From JAIBJN01 sp963775625 (lineage in GTDB: Bacteria; Actinomycetota; Thermoleophilia; Gaiellales; Gaiellaceae): a DNA stretch of 64,000 nucleotides. Positions within the stretch are counted from its first letter, which is position 1; each line of letters starts with the position of its first letter. The position numbers and the translations under genes were made by a program. This document shows, piece after piece, positions 8,456 to 19,847 of the stretch. The DNA lies in NCBI GenBank assembly GCA_963775625.1, contig CAVZJM010000014.1, forward strand, positions 225,858 through 289,857, read 5' to 3'. The notes under the pieces were generated by a model that was not told where the DNA came from, searched no databases, and saw nothing but the letters and a program-made list of their open reading frames with translations.

Positions 8456-9037
8456 CTAGGACTCCTCTGTTCGGAACGGGAGGCCGAGCCCGCGCAGGAG
8501 CGCGAGGCCTTCCTCGTCCGTCTTCGCCGACGTGGTGATGACGACGTCGAGGCCCCGGACCTCCTGCACGTCGTCGTAGTTGATCTCCGGGAAGATGATC
8601 TGCTCGCGGATCCCGATCGAGTAGTTCCCGCGCCCGTCGAAGCTCCGGGGCGAGAGGCCGCGGAAGTCGCGGATGCGCGGCAGCGCGATCGAGACGAGCC
8701 GGTCGAGGAACTCGTACATGCGCACGCCGCGAAGCGTCGCCTTCGCGCCGATGGGCATTCCCTCGCGGATCTTGAAGCCCGCGATCGACTTCTTGGCGCG
8801 CGTGATCTGGGCGCGCTGGCCCGTGATCGTGGTCAGCTCCTCGACGGCGCTGTCGAGCGCCTTGGCGTTCGTCTTCGCCTCGCCGACGCCCATGTTCACG
8901 GTGATCTTCTGGATGCGCGGGGCCTCCATGATCGAGGTGAGCTCGAACTGGTCCTTGAGCCCGGGGCGCACCTCGCTCTCGTACTGGCGCTTGAGGCGGG
9001 CGGCGTAGCCCTTGTCTGTCTTCGTCTTCGCGGCCAT
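8456..9037 (-). CDS. rplE: Ribosomal protein uL5
   Basis: This 5S rRNA-binding protein of the central protuberance is 193 aa from the ATG at 9037, which overlaps the rplX TGA (ATGA). Landmarks are PRIQKITVNMGVGEAKTN, RAKKSIAGFKIREGMPIGAK and PRIRDFRGLSPRSFDGRGNY. A longer frame upstream lies within rplX and was not used. Confidence 0.98.
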   Translation of the reverse strand: MAAKTKTDKGYAARLKRQYESEVRPGLKDQFELTSIMEAPRIQKITVNMGVGEAKTNAKALDSAVEELTTITGQRAQITRAKKSIAGFKIREGMPIGAKATLRGVRMYEFLDRLVSIALPRIRDFRGLSPRSFDGRGNYSIGIREQIIFPEINYDDVQEVRGLDVVITTSAKTDEEGLALLRGLGLPFRTEES

Positions 9038-9408
9038 CAGCGATCCAGGACCTCTCCGCAGTCGGCCCGCTTGCAGACGCGCACCTTGACGCGCCCGTCC
9101 TTCGAGTCGCGGAACTCGTAGCCGACGCGCGTCGCCCGGTTGCACGTCGGGCAGACGACCATCACGTTCGAGACGTCGACCGGCGCCGAGAGCTCGAAGA
9201 TCCCGCCCGGCTGGATCTGCGTCTGGCCCATCCGGCTCGAGTCCTTCATCGGCCGCGGCCGACGATGGCGATGCACCGTGTTCAGGTTCTCGACCAGGAC
9301 CCGGCGCTTCTTCGGGTCCGCCTCGATGATGCGGCCCTGCTTGCCGCGGTCCTTGCCCGAGAGGATCTGGACGACGTCGCCCTTCCTGACTTTCATCGTC
9401 TGTGTCAT
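9037..9408 (-). CDS. rplX: Ribosomal protein uL24 with cysteine-pair C-terminus
   Basis: This is an assembly-initiator protein of the large subunit, 123 aa long. The KOW motif is at the N-terminus (KGDVVQILSGKDRGKQGRI). The C-terminus carries CPTC and a C-x4-C pair (VCKRADC), which looks like a zinc ribbon; zinc binding is inferred from spacing only. It overlaps rplE and rplN by a few bases. Confidence 0.97.
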   Translation of the reverse strand: MTQTMKVRKGDVVQILSGKDRGKQGRIIEADPKKRRVLVENLNTVHRHRRPRPMKDSSRMGQTQIQPGGIFELSAPVDVSNVMVVCPTCNRATRVGYEFRDSKDGRVKVRVCKRADCGEVLDR

Positions 9409-9776
9409 TAGAGGACCTCCGGGGCGAGCGACACGATCTTCATGAAGTTCTTCTCGCGCAGCTCGCGGGCGACGGGCCCGAAGATGCGCGTGCCTCGCGG
9501 GTTGTCCTGTGCGTCGATGATCACGGCGGCGTTCTCGTCGAAGGCGATTGACGTCCCGTCGTTTCGCCCGAACGGCTTCTTCGTCCGGACCACGACGGCC
9601 TTCACGACCTCGCCCTTCTTGATCGTCCCCTGCGGGGTGGCCGTCTTGACCGTGCCCACGATCACGTCGCCCACTCGCGCGTAGCGGCGATGCGAGCCGC
9701 CGAGCACGCGGATGCAGAGGAGCTCACGGGCTCCCGTGTTGTCGGCGACGCGGAGGCGGGATTCCTGCTGGATCAT
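9408..9776 (-). CDS. rplN: Ribosomal protein uL14
   Basis: This is a large-subunit interface protein of 122 aa. It shows the canonical start MIQQESRLRVADNTGAREL and the end REKNFMKIVSLAPEVL. It lies between rpsQ and rplX in standard order. Confidence 0.98.
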   Translation of the reverse strand: MIQQESRLRVADNTGARELLCIRVLGGSHRRYARVGDVIVGTVKTATPQGTIKKGEVVKAVVVRTKKPFGRNDGTSIAFDENAAVIIDAQDNPRGTRIFGPVARELREKNFMKIVSLAPEVL

Positions 9777-9790
9777 CGGGCCGTCATTGA

Positions 9791-10510
9791 CTACTTGGCT
9801 TCCTCGAGCACCTCGGCGAGGCGCCAGTTCTTCGTCTTCGAGAGCGGTCGCGTCTCGACCAGGCGCACGAGATCGCCGAGCTTGGCGACGTTCGCCTCGT
9901 CGTGGGCGTGGAGCCTCGTGGAGCGGCGGACGATCTTCTTGTAGACCGAGTGCGGCTTCACGGTGCTCACGCGGACGACGATGGTCTTGTCCATCGCGGC
10001 CGAGACGACGACGCCGCGGCGCTCCTTCCGCGTGCCTCGCGTGTCCTCGGGCTTGGGGAGGCGCACAATCGGCTTGCGCTCGGCGGGTTGCTCGCGCTTC
10101 GCCTTCGGTCGCTGGCGACGCTGCGCGCGCGAGACGCGCTTGCGCTTCTGCTTGGGCGCAGCGACGGGGGCGGCCGGAGCCTCGGCACCGGCCTCGTCGG
10201 CCTCTGCAGCCGGCTCCTCGGCCTCCGCCGCAGGCTCGCCGGCAGGCTCCTCGGCTTCGGCAGGCTCCTCCTCGGCCACCGGCTCGGGCTCCTCCTCGAC
10301 GGCAGGCTCCTCTTCGGCCACGGGCTCGGGTGCCGGCTCCTCGGCGGGCTCCTCCTGGGGCTCTTCGGCCACGGGAGCCTCCTCCGCCTCGGGCTCCTCG
10401 GCAGGGGCTTCCTCAGCCGCAGGCGCGGCCTCGGCCTCCGGCTCCTCGACCGGAGTCTCCTCGACCTGCTCCTGCGTCTCTTCCTCGGTCTTCTTCCTTG
10501 GCCTTCCCAT
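9791..10510 (-). CDS. rpsQ: Ribosomal protein uS17 with about 155-aa N-terminal extension
   Basis: The S17 domain, a 16S rRNA-binding OB fold, occupies only the last 80 or so of 239 residues (GVVVSAAMDKTIVVRVSTVK onward). It is preceded by about 115 residues of repeated Glu/Ala/Pro blocks (EEPAEE, PVAEEE and similar) and about 40 basic residues (KQKRKRVSRAQRRQRPKAKR). The ATG at 10510 abuts the rpmC stop. No internal start with a good ribosome-binding site near the S17 domain was evident, so I keep the long form. The extension is presumably disordered. Confidence 0.93.
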   Translation of the reverse strand: MGRPRKKTEEETQEQVEETPVEEPEAEAAPAAEEAPAEEPEAEEAPVAEEPQEEPAEEPAPEPVAEEEPAVEEEPEPVAEEEPAEAEEPAGEPAAEAEEPAAEADEAGAEAPAAPVAAPKQKRKRVSRAQRRQRPKAKREQPAERKPIVRLPKPEDTRGTRKERRGVVVSAAMDKTIVVRVSTVKPHSVYKKIVRRSTRLHAHDEANVAKLGDLVRLVETRPLSKTKNWRLAEVLEEAK

Positions 10511-10714
10511 CTACCTTCTCTCCAATGAGTGGCTCCGCTCCGCCTGGATCGTCAGGATCCGGGCGATGTCGTGCTTGGCGAGCGACAGGCGCGAGGTCGC
10601 GTCGAGCGCCCCGGTCGCCATCTGGAAGCGGAGGTTGAACAGGTTCTCGCGGCTCTCGGCGAGGCGCTTCACGAGCTCCTCGTCCGACAGGTCTCTGAGC
10701 TCCTTAGCCTTCAA
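10511..10714 (-). CDS. rpmC: Ribosomal protein uL29
   Basis: This is a 67-aa large-subunit protein at the tunnel exit. It starts with TTG at 10714, within the end of rplP (11-bp overlap), giving an N-terminus of MKAKELRDLSDEELVKRL. The conserved NLRFQMATGALDATSRL is present. Confidence 0.96.
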   Translation of the reverse strand: MKAKELRDLSDEELVKRLAESRENLFNLRFQMATGALDATSRLSLAKHDIARILTIQAERSHSLERR

Positions 10715-11129
10715 AGAGATCCGCCTCCCGTTTTACGAACCTGGTCTTCACGGGGAGCTTCATCCCGGCGAGGCGCATGGCCTCGCGGGCGAGCGGCTCC
10801 GACACGCCTGACAGCTCGAACAGGACGCGGCCGGGCTTCACGACCGCCACCCAGTGCTCGGGCGAGCCCTTCCCGGAGCCCATACGGGTCTCGGCCGGCT
10901 TCTGGGTCACCGGCTTGTCGGGGAAGACGTTGATCCAGACCTTGCCGCCGCGCTTGATGTGGCGGGTCATCGCGATTCGGGCCGCCTCGATCTGGCGGTT
11001 CGTCACCCACGCGGTGTCGAGCGACTTGAGGCCGAAATCGCCGAAGTGGACCTGCTGCTGCCCCTTGGCGACCCCGCGTCTGCGACCGCGCTGCTGCTTG
11101 CGGAACTTGGTCTTTCGCGGCATCAGCAC
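10704..11129 (-). CDS. rplP: Ribosomal protein uL16
   Basis: This is a large-subunit protein near the A site, 141 aa long. The core begins MPRKTKFRKQQRGRRRGVAK. Two starts are possible: GTG at 11129, which overlaps the rpsC stop and has GGTGA at good spacing, and ATG at 11123, two codons later. I use the GTG because of the spacing; the difference is two residues. Confidence 0.96.
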   Translation of the reverse strand: MLMPRKTKFRKQQRGRRRGVAKGQQQVHFGDFGLKSLDTAWVTNRQIEAARIAMTRHIKRGGKVWINVFPDKPVTQKPAETRMGSGKGSPEHWVAVVKPGRVLFELSGVSEPLAREAMRLAGMKLPVKTRFVKREADLFEG

Positions 11130-12103
11130 TACGACTCACCGCCTCCGTCCTCGACGGGGGGCGCCTCGGGGGCCGGAGCCTCCGGCGCCTGCGTCTCCGC
11201 GACCTCCTCGGAGGCGGGAGCTGCCTCGGCCTGAGCCTCCTTCTGCGTCTCCTGCTCGGGCGCGGGCTGCTGCTCGCGCTGCTCCTCGCGCCCGGCGGAG
11301 CGGCGCCGCTGGCGGCGCGGCCTACCGACGGGGCCGAGGCCCTCGCGGTCGCCGCCTCCGCGGCGGCCGCCCTGGCCGACAGGGCCGAGACCGTCACGGC
11401 GGCCGCCGCGGCGGCGCGCCTGGTCCTGCTCGCCCAACCGGCCGGCGGCTCCGCTCTCGCCGGAGTCGAAGCCCTCGGGCATGATCTCGCCCTTGTTGAT
11501 CCAGACCTTGACGCCGATGCGGCCGAAGGTCGTCTTCGCCTCGGCAAACCCGTAGTCGATGTCGGCGCGCAGGGTGTGGAGCGGGACGCGACCCTCGGAG
11601 TAGGTCTCCGAGCGCGACATCTCCGCGCCGCCGAGCCGGCCGCCGCAGGTGATCTTGACGCCCTTGGCGCCGGAGCGGATGGCCGAGGCGAGCGAGCGCT
11701 TCATCGCCCGGCGGAAGCTGACCCGGTTCTGGAGCTGCTCGGCGATCGACTGGGCCACGAGCTTCGCGTCCAGCTCGGGCCGCTTGATCTCGTTGATGTT
11801 GATCTGGACGTTCTTGTGCGTCATCCCGTGGACCTCGCGCCTGAGCGCGTCCACCTCCGCGCCGGACTTGCCGATCACGATCCCCGGGCGGGCGGTGTAG
11901 ATGTCGATCGTGATCCGCTGCTTGTCCTTGCGGATGAGGATGTCGGAGAGGCCCGCGTGCCCGAGCTTGCCGTAGATGTGCTCGCGGATCTTGACGTCCT
12001 CGATGATGTACGACGGGAACTCCTTCGCGCCCGTGTACCAGTTCGACTTCCAGTCGTGGATGACGCCGACGCGCAACCCACCGGGATGGATCTTCTGACC
12101 CAC
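11129..12103 (-). CDS. rpsC: Ribosomal protein uS3 with long C-terminal extension
   Basis: This 30S mRNA-entry protein contains a KH domain (RPGIVIGKSGAEVDALRREV) and the S3 C-terminal domain (SETYSEGRVPLHTLRADIDY). The core ends near residue 215. About 110 extra residues follow: a Gly/Arg-rich stretch with a repeated DGLGPVG/EGLGPVG unit, a basic patch, then a Glu/Ala/Pro tail ending VEDGGGES. I chose GTG at 12103 (VGQKIHPGGLRVG) over TTG at 12109 because it matches the family N-terminus. Confidence 0.96.
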   Translation of the reverse strand: MGQKIHPGGLRVGVIHDWKSNWYTGAKEFPSYIIEDVKIREHIYGKLGHAGLSDILIRKDKQRITIDIYTARPGIVIGKSGAEVDALRREVHGMTHKNVQININEIKRPELDAKLVAQSIAEQLQNRVSFRRAMKRSLASAIRSGAKGVKITCGGRLGGAEMSRSETYSEGRVPLHTLRADIDYGFAEAKTTFGRIGVKVWINKGEIMPEGFDSGESGAAGRLGEQDQARRRGGRRDGLGPVGQGGRRGGGDREGLGPVGRPRRQRRRSAGREEQREQQPAPEQETQKEAQAEAAPASEEVAETQAPEAPAPEAPPVEDGGGES

Positions 12104-12140
12104 TAGCAATCACCGCCTGAATGAATCGCGTGGCTTGCCA

Positions 12141-12854
12141 TTAGTAGCCCTCTTCCTCGATCACGATCTTCTTCTTCCGGGTGGTCTTGGGCTTGCCCTC
12201 GGCCGTCGGCTCGGCGGTCTCCGCGTCGGCCTCCGGCTCTGGGGTCTCCGCCTCGGCCTTCGGCTTGGCGGCGCGCGTGCGCTTCGGCTTCGGTGCCTCC
12301 TCGGCCACCTCGGCCTCGGCCTCCGGCTTCTTGCGAGGCGCCCGCGTCCGCTTCGGCTTCTCCTCGGCGGGCGCCTCCTCGACTGCGGGCTCCTCGACGG
12401 CCTCGACCTCGGCTCCGGTGTCGTCGACCACGATCGGCTCGGGCTCCTCGGTCAGGGTGACGGGAGCAGGACGCTCGATCGGCGCCGGGATCGCCTCGCC
12501 GCCGGGCTGGGCCAGCGCGATCGTGATGTGGCACGTCCGCTTCTTGATCCGCCCGACGCGGCCGCGAGCCCTGGCCTTCCAGCGCTTCAGGGTCGGCCCG
12601 GCGCCCACGTAGGCGCCGACGACGTAGAGCTCGTCGGAGTCGAGGCCGTGATTCGCCTCCGCGTTCGCCGCGGCGGAGTCGAGCACCTTGCGGACGTCGC
12701 GGGCGGCATCCCGCGTCATGAAGGCGAGGATCGTGCGCGCCTCGGGAACGGAGCGCCCGCGGATCTCGTCGACGATGAGCTGCGCCTTGCGCGGGGCTGT
12801 GCGCACGAAGCGCGCCTCCGCGCGTACCTCGGAGCGTGTCTCGACGGCGGCCAT
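12141..12854 (-). CDS. rplV: Ribosomal protein uL22 with long charged C-terminal tail
   Basis: This large-subunit tunnel protein has its core in the first 115 residues (RFVRTAPRKAQLIVDEIRGR, ending RIKKRTCHITIALAQP). It is followed by about 120 residues alternating Glu/Ala/Pro runs with basic units of the KPKRTRA type. The ATG at 12854 overlaps the rpsS stop by one base. At 237 aa it is about twice the usual length. Confidence 0.96.
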   Translation of the reverse strand: MAAVETRSEVRAEARFVRTAPRKAQLIVDEIRGRSVPEARTILAFMTRDAARDVRKVLDSAAANAEANHGLDSDELYVVGAYVGAGPTLKRWKARARGRVGRIKKRTCHITIALAQPGGEAIPAPIERPAPVTLTEEPEPIVVDDTGAEVEAVEEPAVEEAPAEEKPKRTRAPRKKPEAEAEVAEEAPKPKRTRAAKPKAEAETPEPEADAETAEPTAEGKPKTTRKKKIVIEEEGY

Positions 12855-13138
12855 TACTTGCGCTTCACCTCGGTCTTGCGGTCGCCGGAGTGGCCGCGGA
12901 AGAGCCGCGTCGGGGCGAACTCGCCCAGCTTGTGGCCCACCATGGCCTCCGTGACGAACACGGGGATGTGGCTCTTGCCGTTGTGCACGGCGATCGTGTG
13001 GCCGACCATCTCGGGGAAGACGGTCGACGTGCGCGACCACGTGCGCAGCGGACGCTTCTCGCCGGTCTCGTTCATCGTCTCGATCCGCTTCATGAGGCTC
13101 GCCTCGACGAAGGGCCCCTTCTTCGACGACCTGGACAC
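12854..13138 (-). CDS. rpsS: Ribosomal protein uS19
   Basis: This is a 30S head protein of 94 aa. It begins MSRSSKKGPFVEASLMKRIE and contains HTIAVHNGKSHIPVFVTEAM. It directly follows rplB in the S10 operon. Confidence 0.98.
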   Translation of the reverse strand: MSRSSKKGPFVEASLMKRIETMNETGEKRPLRTWSRTSTVFPEMVGHTIAVHNGKSHIPVFVTEAMVGHKLGEFAPTRLFRGHSGDRKTEVKRK

Positions 13139-13981
13139 TTAGCGCCTCTCCTTCCCGCGGCGGCGGCCGCGGACGATGAGCTTGTTGGATTCCTTGTGCT
13201 TGCGGCGCGTGCGCTTGCCGAGCGTCGGCACGCCCCAGGGCGTGACCGGGTGGCGGCCGCCCTTCGACTTGCCCTCGCCGCCGCCGTGCGGATGGTCGAC
13301 GGGGTTCATGGCCGAGCCGCGCACGGTCGGGCGCTTGCCGAGCCAGCGGCTGCGGCCCGCCTTCCCGCTCGAGATGTTCTCGTGGTCGGTGTTCCCGACC
13401 TGGCCGACTGTGGCGCGGCACGCGAGCGGAACGCGGCGCATCTCCCCGGACGGCAGGCGCAGGACTCCGTAGCCGTCGTCCTTGGCCACGAGCTGGATGC
13501 CGGAGCCGGCGCTGCGCGCCAGCTGGCCGCCGCGACCCGGCTTCAGCTCGACGTTGTGGACGAGCGTGCCGGTCGGGATGTTGGCGAGCGGGAGCGCGTT
13601 GCCGGGCTTGATGTCGGCCTCGGGGCCCGACTCGACCCGCGCGTCGACCCGCAGGCCGGCCGGCGCGAGAATGTAGGCCTTGGCGCCGTCGGCGTAGTGG
13701 AGCAGCGCGATCCGCGCCGACCGGTTGGGGTCGTACTCGATCGCGGCCACCTTGGCGGGGACGCCGTCCTTCCGGCGCTTGAAGTCGATCACCCGGTAGC
13801 GCCGCTTGTGCCCGCCGCCCTGGTGGCGCGTCGTGATGCGGCCCTGGTTGTTGCGGCCGCCCTTTCGCTTCACGGGCTCGAGCAGGCTCTTCTCCGGCTC
13901 GGTCTTCGTGATCTCGTCGAACGCCGAGACCGAGCGGAAGCGCCGGCCCGGCGACGTCGGCTTGTACTTTCGCAGGGCCAT
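13139..13981 (-). CDS. rplB: Ribosomal protein uL2
   Basis: This is a core large-subunit protein close to the peptidyl transferase centre, 280 aa long. The conserved loop GSAMNPVDHPHGGGEGKS, with the functionally important His, is intact. The N-terminus MALRKYKPTSPGRRFRSVSA is typical. It lies 4 bp after rplW. Confidence 0.98.
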   Translation of the reverse strand: MALRKYKPTSPGRRFRSVSAFDEITKTEPEKSLLEPVKRKGGRNNQGRITTRHQGGGHKRRYRVIDFKRRKDGVPAKVAAIEYDPNRSARIALLHYADGAKAYILAPAGLRVDARVESGPEADIKPGNALPLANIPTGTLVHNVELKPGRGGQLARSAGSGIQLVAKDDGYGVLRLPSGEMRRVPLACRATVGQVGNTDHENISSGKAGRSRWLGKRPTVRGSAMNPVDHPHGGGEGKSKGGRHPVTPWGVPTLGKRTRRKHKESNKLIVRGRRRGKERR

Positions 13982-13985
13982 GGCC

Positions 13986-14282
13986 TTAGACCGCCGCTCC
14001 TTCGAAGATCTCGATCTTGTCGCCGGCGCGAAGCTGGACGATCGCCTTCTTCCAGCCCGGCTTCACCCCGCGCGACCAGCCGCGGCGCTTGGGCTTCGGC
14101 TGCACCTTGAGGACGTTGACGGAGACGACCTTGACGTCGAAGAGCTCCTCGACGGCCTGCCGGATCTGGGTCTTGTGCGCCTTCGGGTGCACCCGGAACG
14201 AGTACTTGTTGTCCTCGATCAGGCTGTAGCTCTTCTCCGAGACGACGGGGGTGATGATGACCTGGCGCGGGTCGAGGCTCAT
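13986..14282 (-). CDS. rplW: Ribosomal protein uL23
   Basis: This tunnel-exit protein docks SRP and trigger factor; it is 98 aa long. It contains ITPVVSEKSYSLIEDNKYSF and AVEELFDVKVVSVNVLKVQP. Its strong ribosome-binding site (GGAGGTGATCGCAA before the ATG) is part of one arm of the fold-back repeat that fills the rplD-rplW gap. Confidence 0.98.
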   Translation of the reverse strand: MSLDPRQVIITPVVSEKSYSLIEDNKYSFRVHPKAHKTQIRQAVEELFDVKVVSVNVLKVQPKPKRRGWSRGVKPGWKKAIVQLRAGDKIEIFEGAAV

Positions 14283-14448
14283 TTGCGATCACCTCCGGTG
14301 CAGATCGTGCTCTCGGGCCGCGAAAAGCGAGCGTCGCAAGGACGCAGGGAGTGTTCGTAGCCAGAGGCTACGGACGCGACTGAGGACGCCGCGAGGCGAA
14401 GCTTTGCAGCGGCTCCGAGAGTGCGAGATGTAGCGGAGGGGGTCGCAA
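14283..14448. repeat. Fold-back dispersed repeat, copy 1 (rplD-rplW gap)
   Basis: This imperfect palindrome of about 166 bp occupies the whole gap between rplD and rplW. Its outer arms pair: TTGCGATCACCTCCGG at the left and, read on the other strand from the right, TTGCGACCCCCTCCGC. The core GCAAGGACGCAGGG (14336-14349) and the central hairpin GTAGCC-AGA-GGCTAC (14357-14371) are shared with the copies at 21581 and 53521. The arms differ in sequence from those copies but are still self-complementary. The left arm contains the rplW ribosome-binding site. Function is unknown. Confidence 0.75.
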
Positions 14449-15081
14449 TCATCGTGACACGACCTCCGTGACGCGCTCGAGGGCGCCCTCGGTGGCGAGC
14501 ACCGAGCGGGCCCAGACGATCGCGCCCACCTCGAGCTCGGAGGGCTCGACGACGAGCGCCTTCGCCAGGTTGCGGAAGCTCTTCACGAGCGCCTCCTCGT
14601 CGGGCTGCGCGATGACGAGGAGCGGCATGTCGGCGCCCCAGGCCGCGAGCAGCGCTGCCGCCTCGCGGGTCGAGGGCTCCGCGAAGGCGCCGGCGCCGAC
14701 CACGGCCAGCGTCCCTCGCCGGGCGTGGTCGGAGAGCGCGGCGCGAAACGCCGCGCGGTGTGCCTTGCGGTTGACCTTGAGGTCGAAGCTGCGCGGCTGC
14801 GGCGCAAACGCGACGCCGCCCCCGGTCCACTGCGGAGCGCGGGTCGTGCCGGCGCGTGCCCGGCCGGTGCCCTTCTGGCGCCAGGGCTTCGAGCGCCCAC
14901 CCGAGACGAGGCTGCGGCTCTTCGCGGCCTTCGTGCCCGAGCGCGCGGCGGCCGCCTCGGCGCGGACCGCCTCGTGGACGAGATGCGGCTTCACGTCGGC
15001 CGCGAACACGGCCTCGGCGAGCGTCACGTCCTTGGCCTTCTTGCCGGACGCGTCGAGCACGGGTGCCTTCGGCGCCGCCAC
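14449..15081 (-). CDS. rplD: Ribosomal protein uL4
   Basis: This large-subunit tunnel protein is 210 aa from GTG at 15081, whose G is the last base of the rplC TAG; AGAGG lies just upstream. Conserved parts are RSLVSGGRSKPWRQKGTGRA and APQPRSFDLKVNRKAHR. In enterobacteria L4 autoregulates the S10 operon. No such leader was recognised here, since rpsJ is fused to the str genes. Confidence 0.97.
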   Translation of the reverse strand: MAAPKAPVLDASGKKAKDVTLAEAVFAADVKPHLVHEAVRAEAAAARSGTKAAKSRSLVSGGRSKPWRQKGTGRARAGTTRAPQWTGGGVAFAPQPRSFDLKVNRKAHRAAFRAALSDHARRGTLAVVGAGAFAEPSTREAAALLAAWGADMPLLVIAQPDEEALVKSFRNLAKALVVEPSELEVGAIVWARSVLATEGALERVTEVVSR

Positions 15082-15701
15082 TACCTCTGGTCCTCTCGGA
15101 CAAGGACGTAGCCGTTCTTGTGGCCGGGCACGGCGCCCTTGACGAGGAGCAGGTTCTGCTCGACGTCCAGGTCGACGACCGTGAGCCCGACCTGGGTAAC
15201 GGTCTTCGCCCCCATCTGGCCGGCCATCTTCTGGCCCTTGAAGACGCGCGAGGGGGTGGCCGAAGCGCCGATCGAGCCGGGCTTGCGGACGTTGTGCGAG
15301 CCGTGCGAGACCGGGCCGCGGTGGAAGCGGTGCCGCTTGATCGTTCCCTGGAAGCCCTTGCCGATGGAGACGCCGGTCACCTTGACCTTGTCTCCGGGCT
15401 CGAAGGACTCGACGGTGACGGTCTCGCCCGGAGCGAGCTCGCTCGCTCCGCGGACCTCCACCAGCCGCCGGTGCGGCCCGAGCTTGCTCTTGGCGAGGTG
15501 TCCGAGCTCCGGCTTCGTGAGCTTTCGCTCCGGCACCTCGTCGAAGGCCAGCTGCACGGCGTCGTAGCCGTCGGCCTCGGCGGTCCGCACGGCGACCACG
15601 GGGCACGGCCCCGCCTCGATCACCGTCACGGGCGTGAGCACGCCGGTCTCCTCGTCGAAGACCTGCGTCATGCCGAGCTTCCTGCCAACGATGCCCTTCA
15701 T
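15081..15701 (-). CDS. rplC: Ribosomal protein uL3
   Basis: This large-subunit assembly protein is 206 aa. It begins MKGIVGRKLGMTQVFDEETG and contains GFQGTIKRHRFHRGPVSHGS, the loop that reaches the peptidyl transferase centre. It lies 7 bp after rpsJ. Confidence 0.98.
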   Translation of the reverse strand: MKGIVGRKLGMTQVFDEETGVLTPVTVIEAGPCPVVAVRTAEADGYDAVQLAFDEVPERKLTKPELGHLAKSKLGPHRRLVEVRGASELAPGETVTVESFEPGDKVKVTGVSIGKGFQGTIKRHRFHRGPVSHGSHNVRKPGSIGASATPSRVFKGQKMAGQMGAKTVTQVGLTVVDLDVEQNLLLVKGAVPGHKNGYVLVREDQR

Positions 15702-15708
15702 CAGGCCA

Positions 15709-16017
15709 CTACAGCTTGATCTCGATGTCGACGCCGGCAGGGAGATCCAGCCGCATCAGGGAGTCGACCGTCTTCGGGGTCGGCGAGTGAATGTCGATCA
15801 GGCGCTTGTGCGTGCGCACCTCGAAGTGCTCGCGGGAGTCCTTGTCCTTGAAGGGGCTTCGGATCACCGTGTAGACGTTCTTCTCGGTGGGCAGCGGCAC
15901 CGGCCCGGTCACCGTCGCGCCGGTGCGCTGCGCCGTCTCGACGATCGACAGCGCCGACCGGTCGAGCTGCGAATGGTCGTATCCCTTGAGGCGGATGCGG
16001 ATCTTCTGCTGCGGCAA
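15709..16017 (-). CDS. rpsJ: Ribosomal protein uS10
   Basis: This 30S head protein is also a NusG/NusB partner (NusE). Starting at TTG 16017 it is 102 aa, the family standard, beginning LPQQKIRIRLKGYDHSQLD. The central TGPVPLPTEKNVYTVIRSP and the end DLPAGVDIEIKL are intact. It follows tuf by 14 bp, so the str and S10 groups appear to be one transcription unit. Confidence 0.97.
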   Translation of the reverse strand: MPQQKIRIRLKGYDHSQLDRSALSIVETAQRTGATVTGPVPLPTEKNVYTVIRSPFKDKDSREHFEVRTHKRLIDIHSPTPKTVDSLMRLDLPAGVDIEIKL

Positions 16018-16031
16018 GCGGGCCTCGTTCC

Positions 16032-17222
<1,191 letters not shown>

Positions 17223-17271
17223 CAGCTCCTCCGGTGGTCTTTCTCGATGCTTGGCCGGTAATTGGCAAGCA

Positions 17272-19371
<2,100 letters not shown>

Positions 19372-19373
19372 GG

Positions 19374-19844
19374 TTACCACCTGTAGTGCGCGAAGGCCTT
19401 GTTGGCCTGCGCCATCCGGTAGAGGTCGTCCTTGCGCTTGTACGCGCCGCCCTGCTGGTTGAGCGCGTCCATGATCTCGTTGGCGAGCTTCTCGTCCATC
19501 GACTTCTCGCGCCGGTCCCGCGCGAAGCCGACGAGCCAGCGCACGGCGAGCGTCCGCGCGCGGCGCTGCGGCACCTCGACGGGAACCTGGTAGTTGGCGC
19601 CGCCGACACGGCGGGAGCGAACCTCGAGCACGGGGGTCACGGTCTTCACGGCCTGCTCGAGCACCTCGACCGGCGCCTTGCCGGTCCGCTCGCCGACCTT
19701 GTCCAGCGCGGAGTAGACGATGTGCTCTGCAGTCGACTTCTTGCCCTCGAGCATGACCTTGTTGACCACCTGCGAGACGAGCTTCGATCCGTACAGCGGA
19801 TCGGGGTCGAGCTCGCGGACGGGAATCTCGGCGCGGCGGGGCAT
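19374..19844 (-). CDS. rpsG: Ribosomal protein uS7
   Basis: This is a primary 16S rRNA-binding protein of the 30S head, 156 aa long. It contains KLVSQVVNKVMLEGKKSTAE and the end NKAFAHYRW. It lies between rpsL (3 bp) and fusA (2 bp). Confidence 0.98.
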   Translation of the reverse strand: MPRRAEIPVRELDPDPLYGSKLVSQVVNKVMLEGKKSTAEHIVYSALDKVGERTGKAPVEVLEQAVKTVTPVLEVRSRRVGGANYQVPVEVPQRRARTLAVRWLVGFARDRREKSMDEKLANEIMDALNQQGGAYKRKDDLYRMAQANKAFAHYRW

Positions 19845-19847
19845 GAC

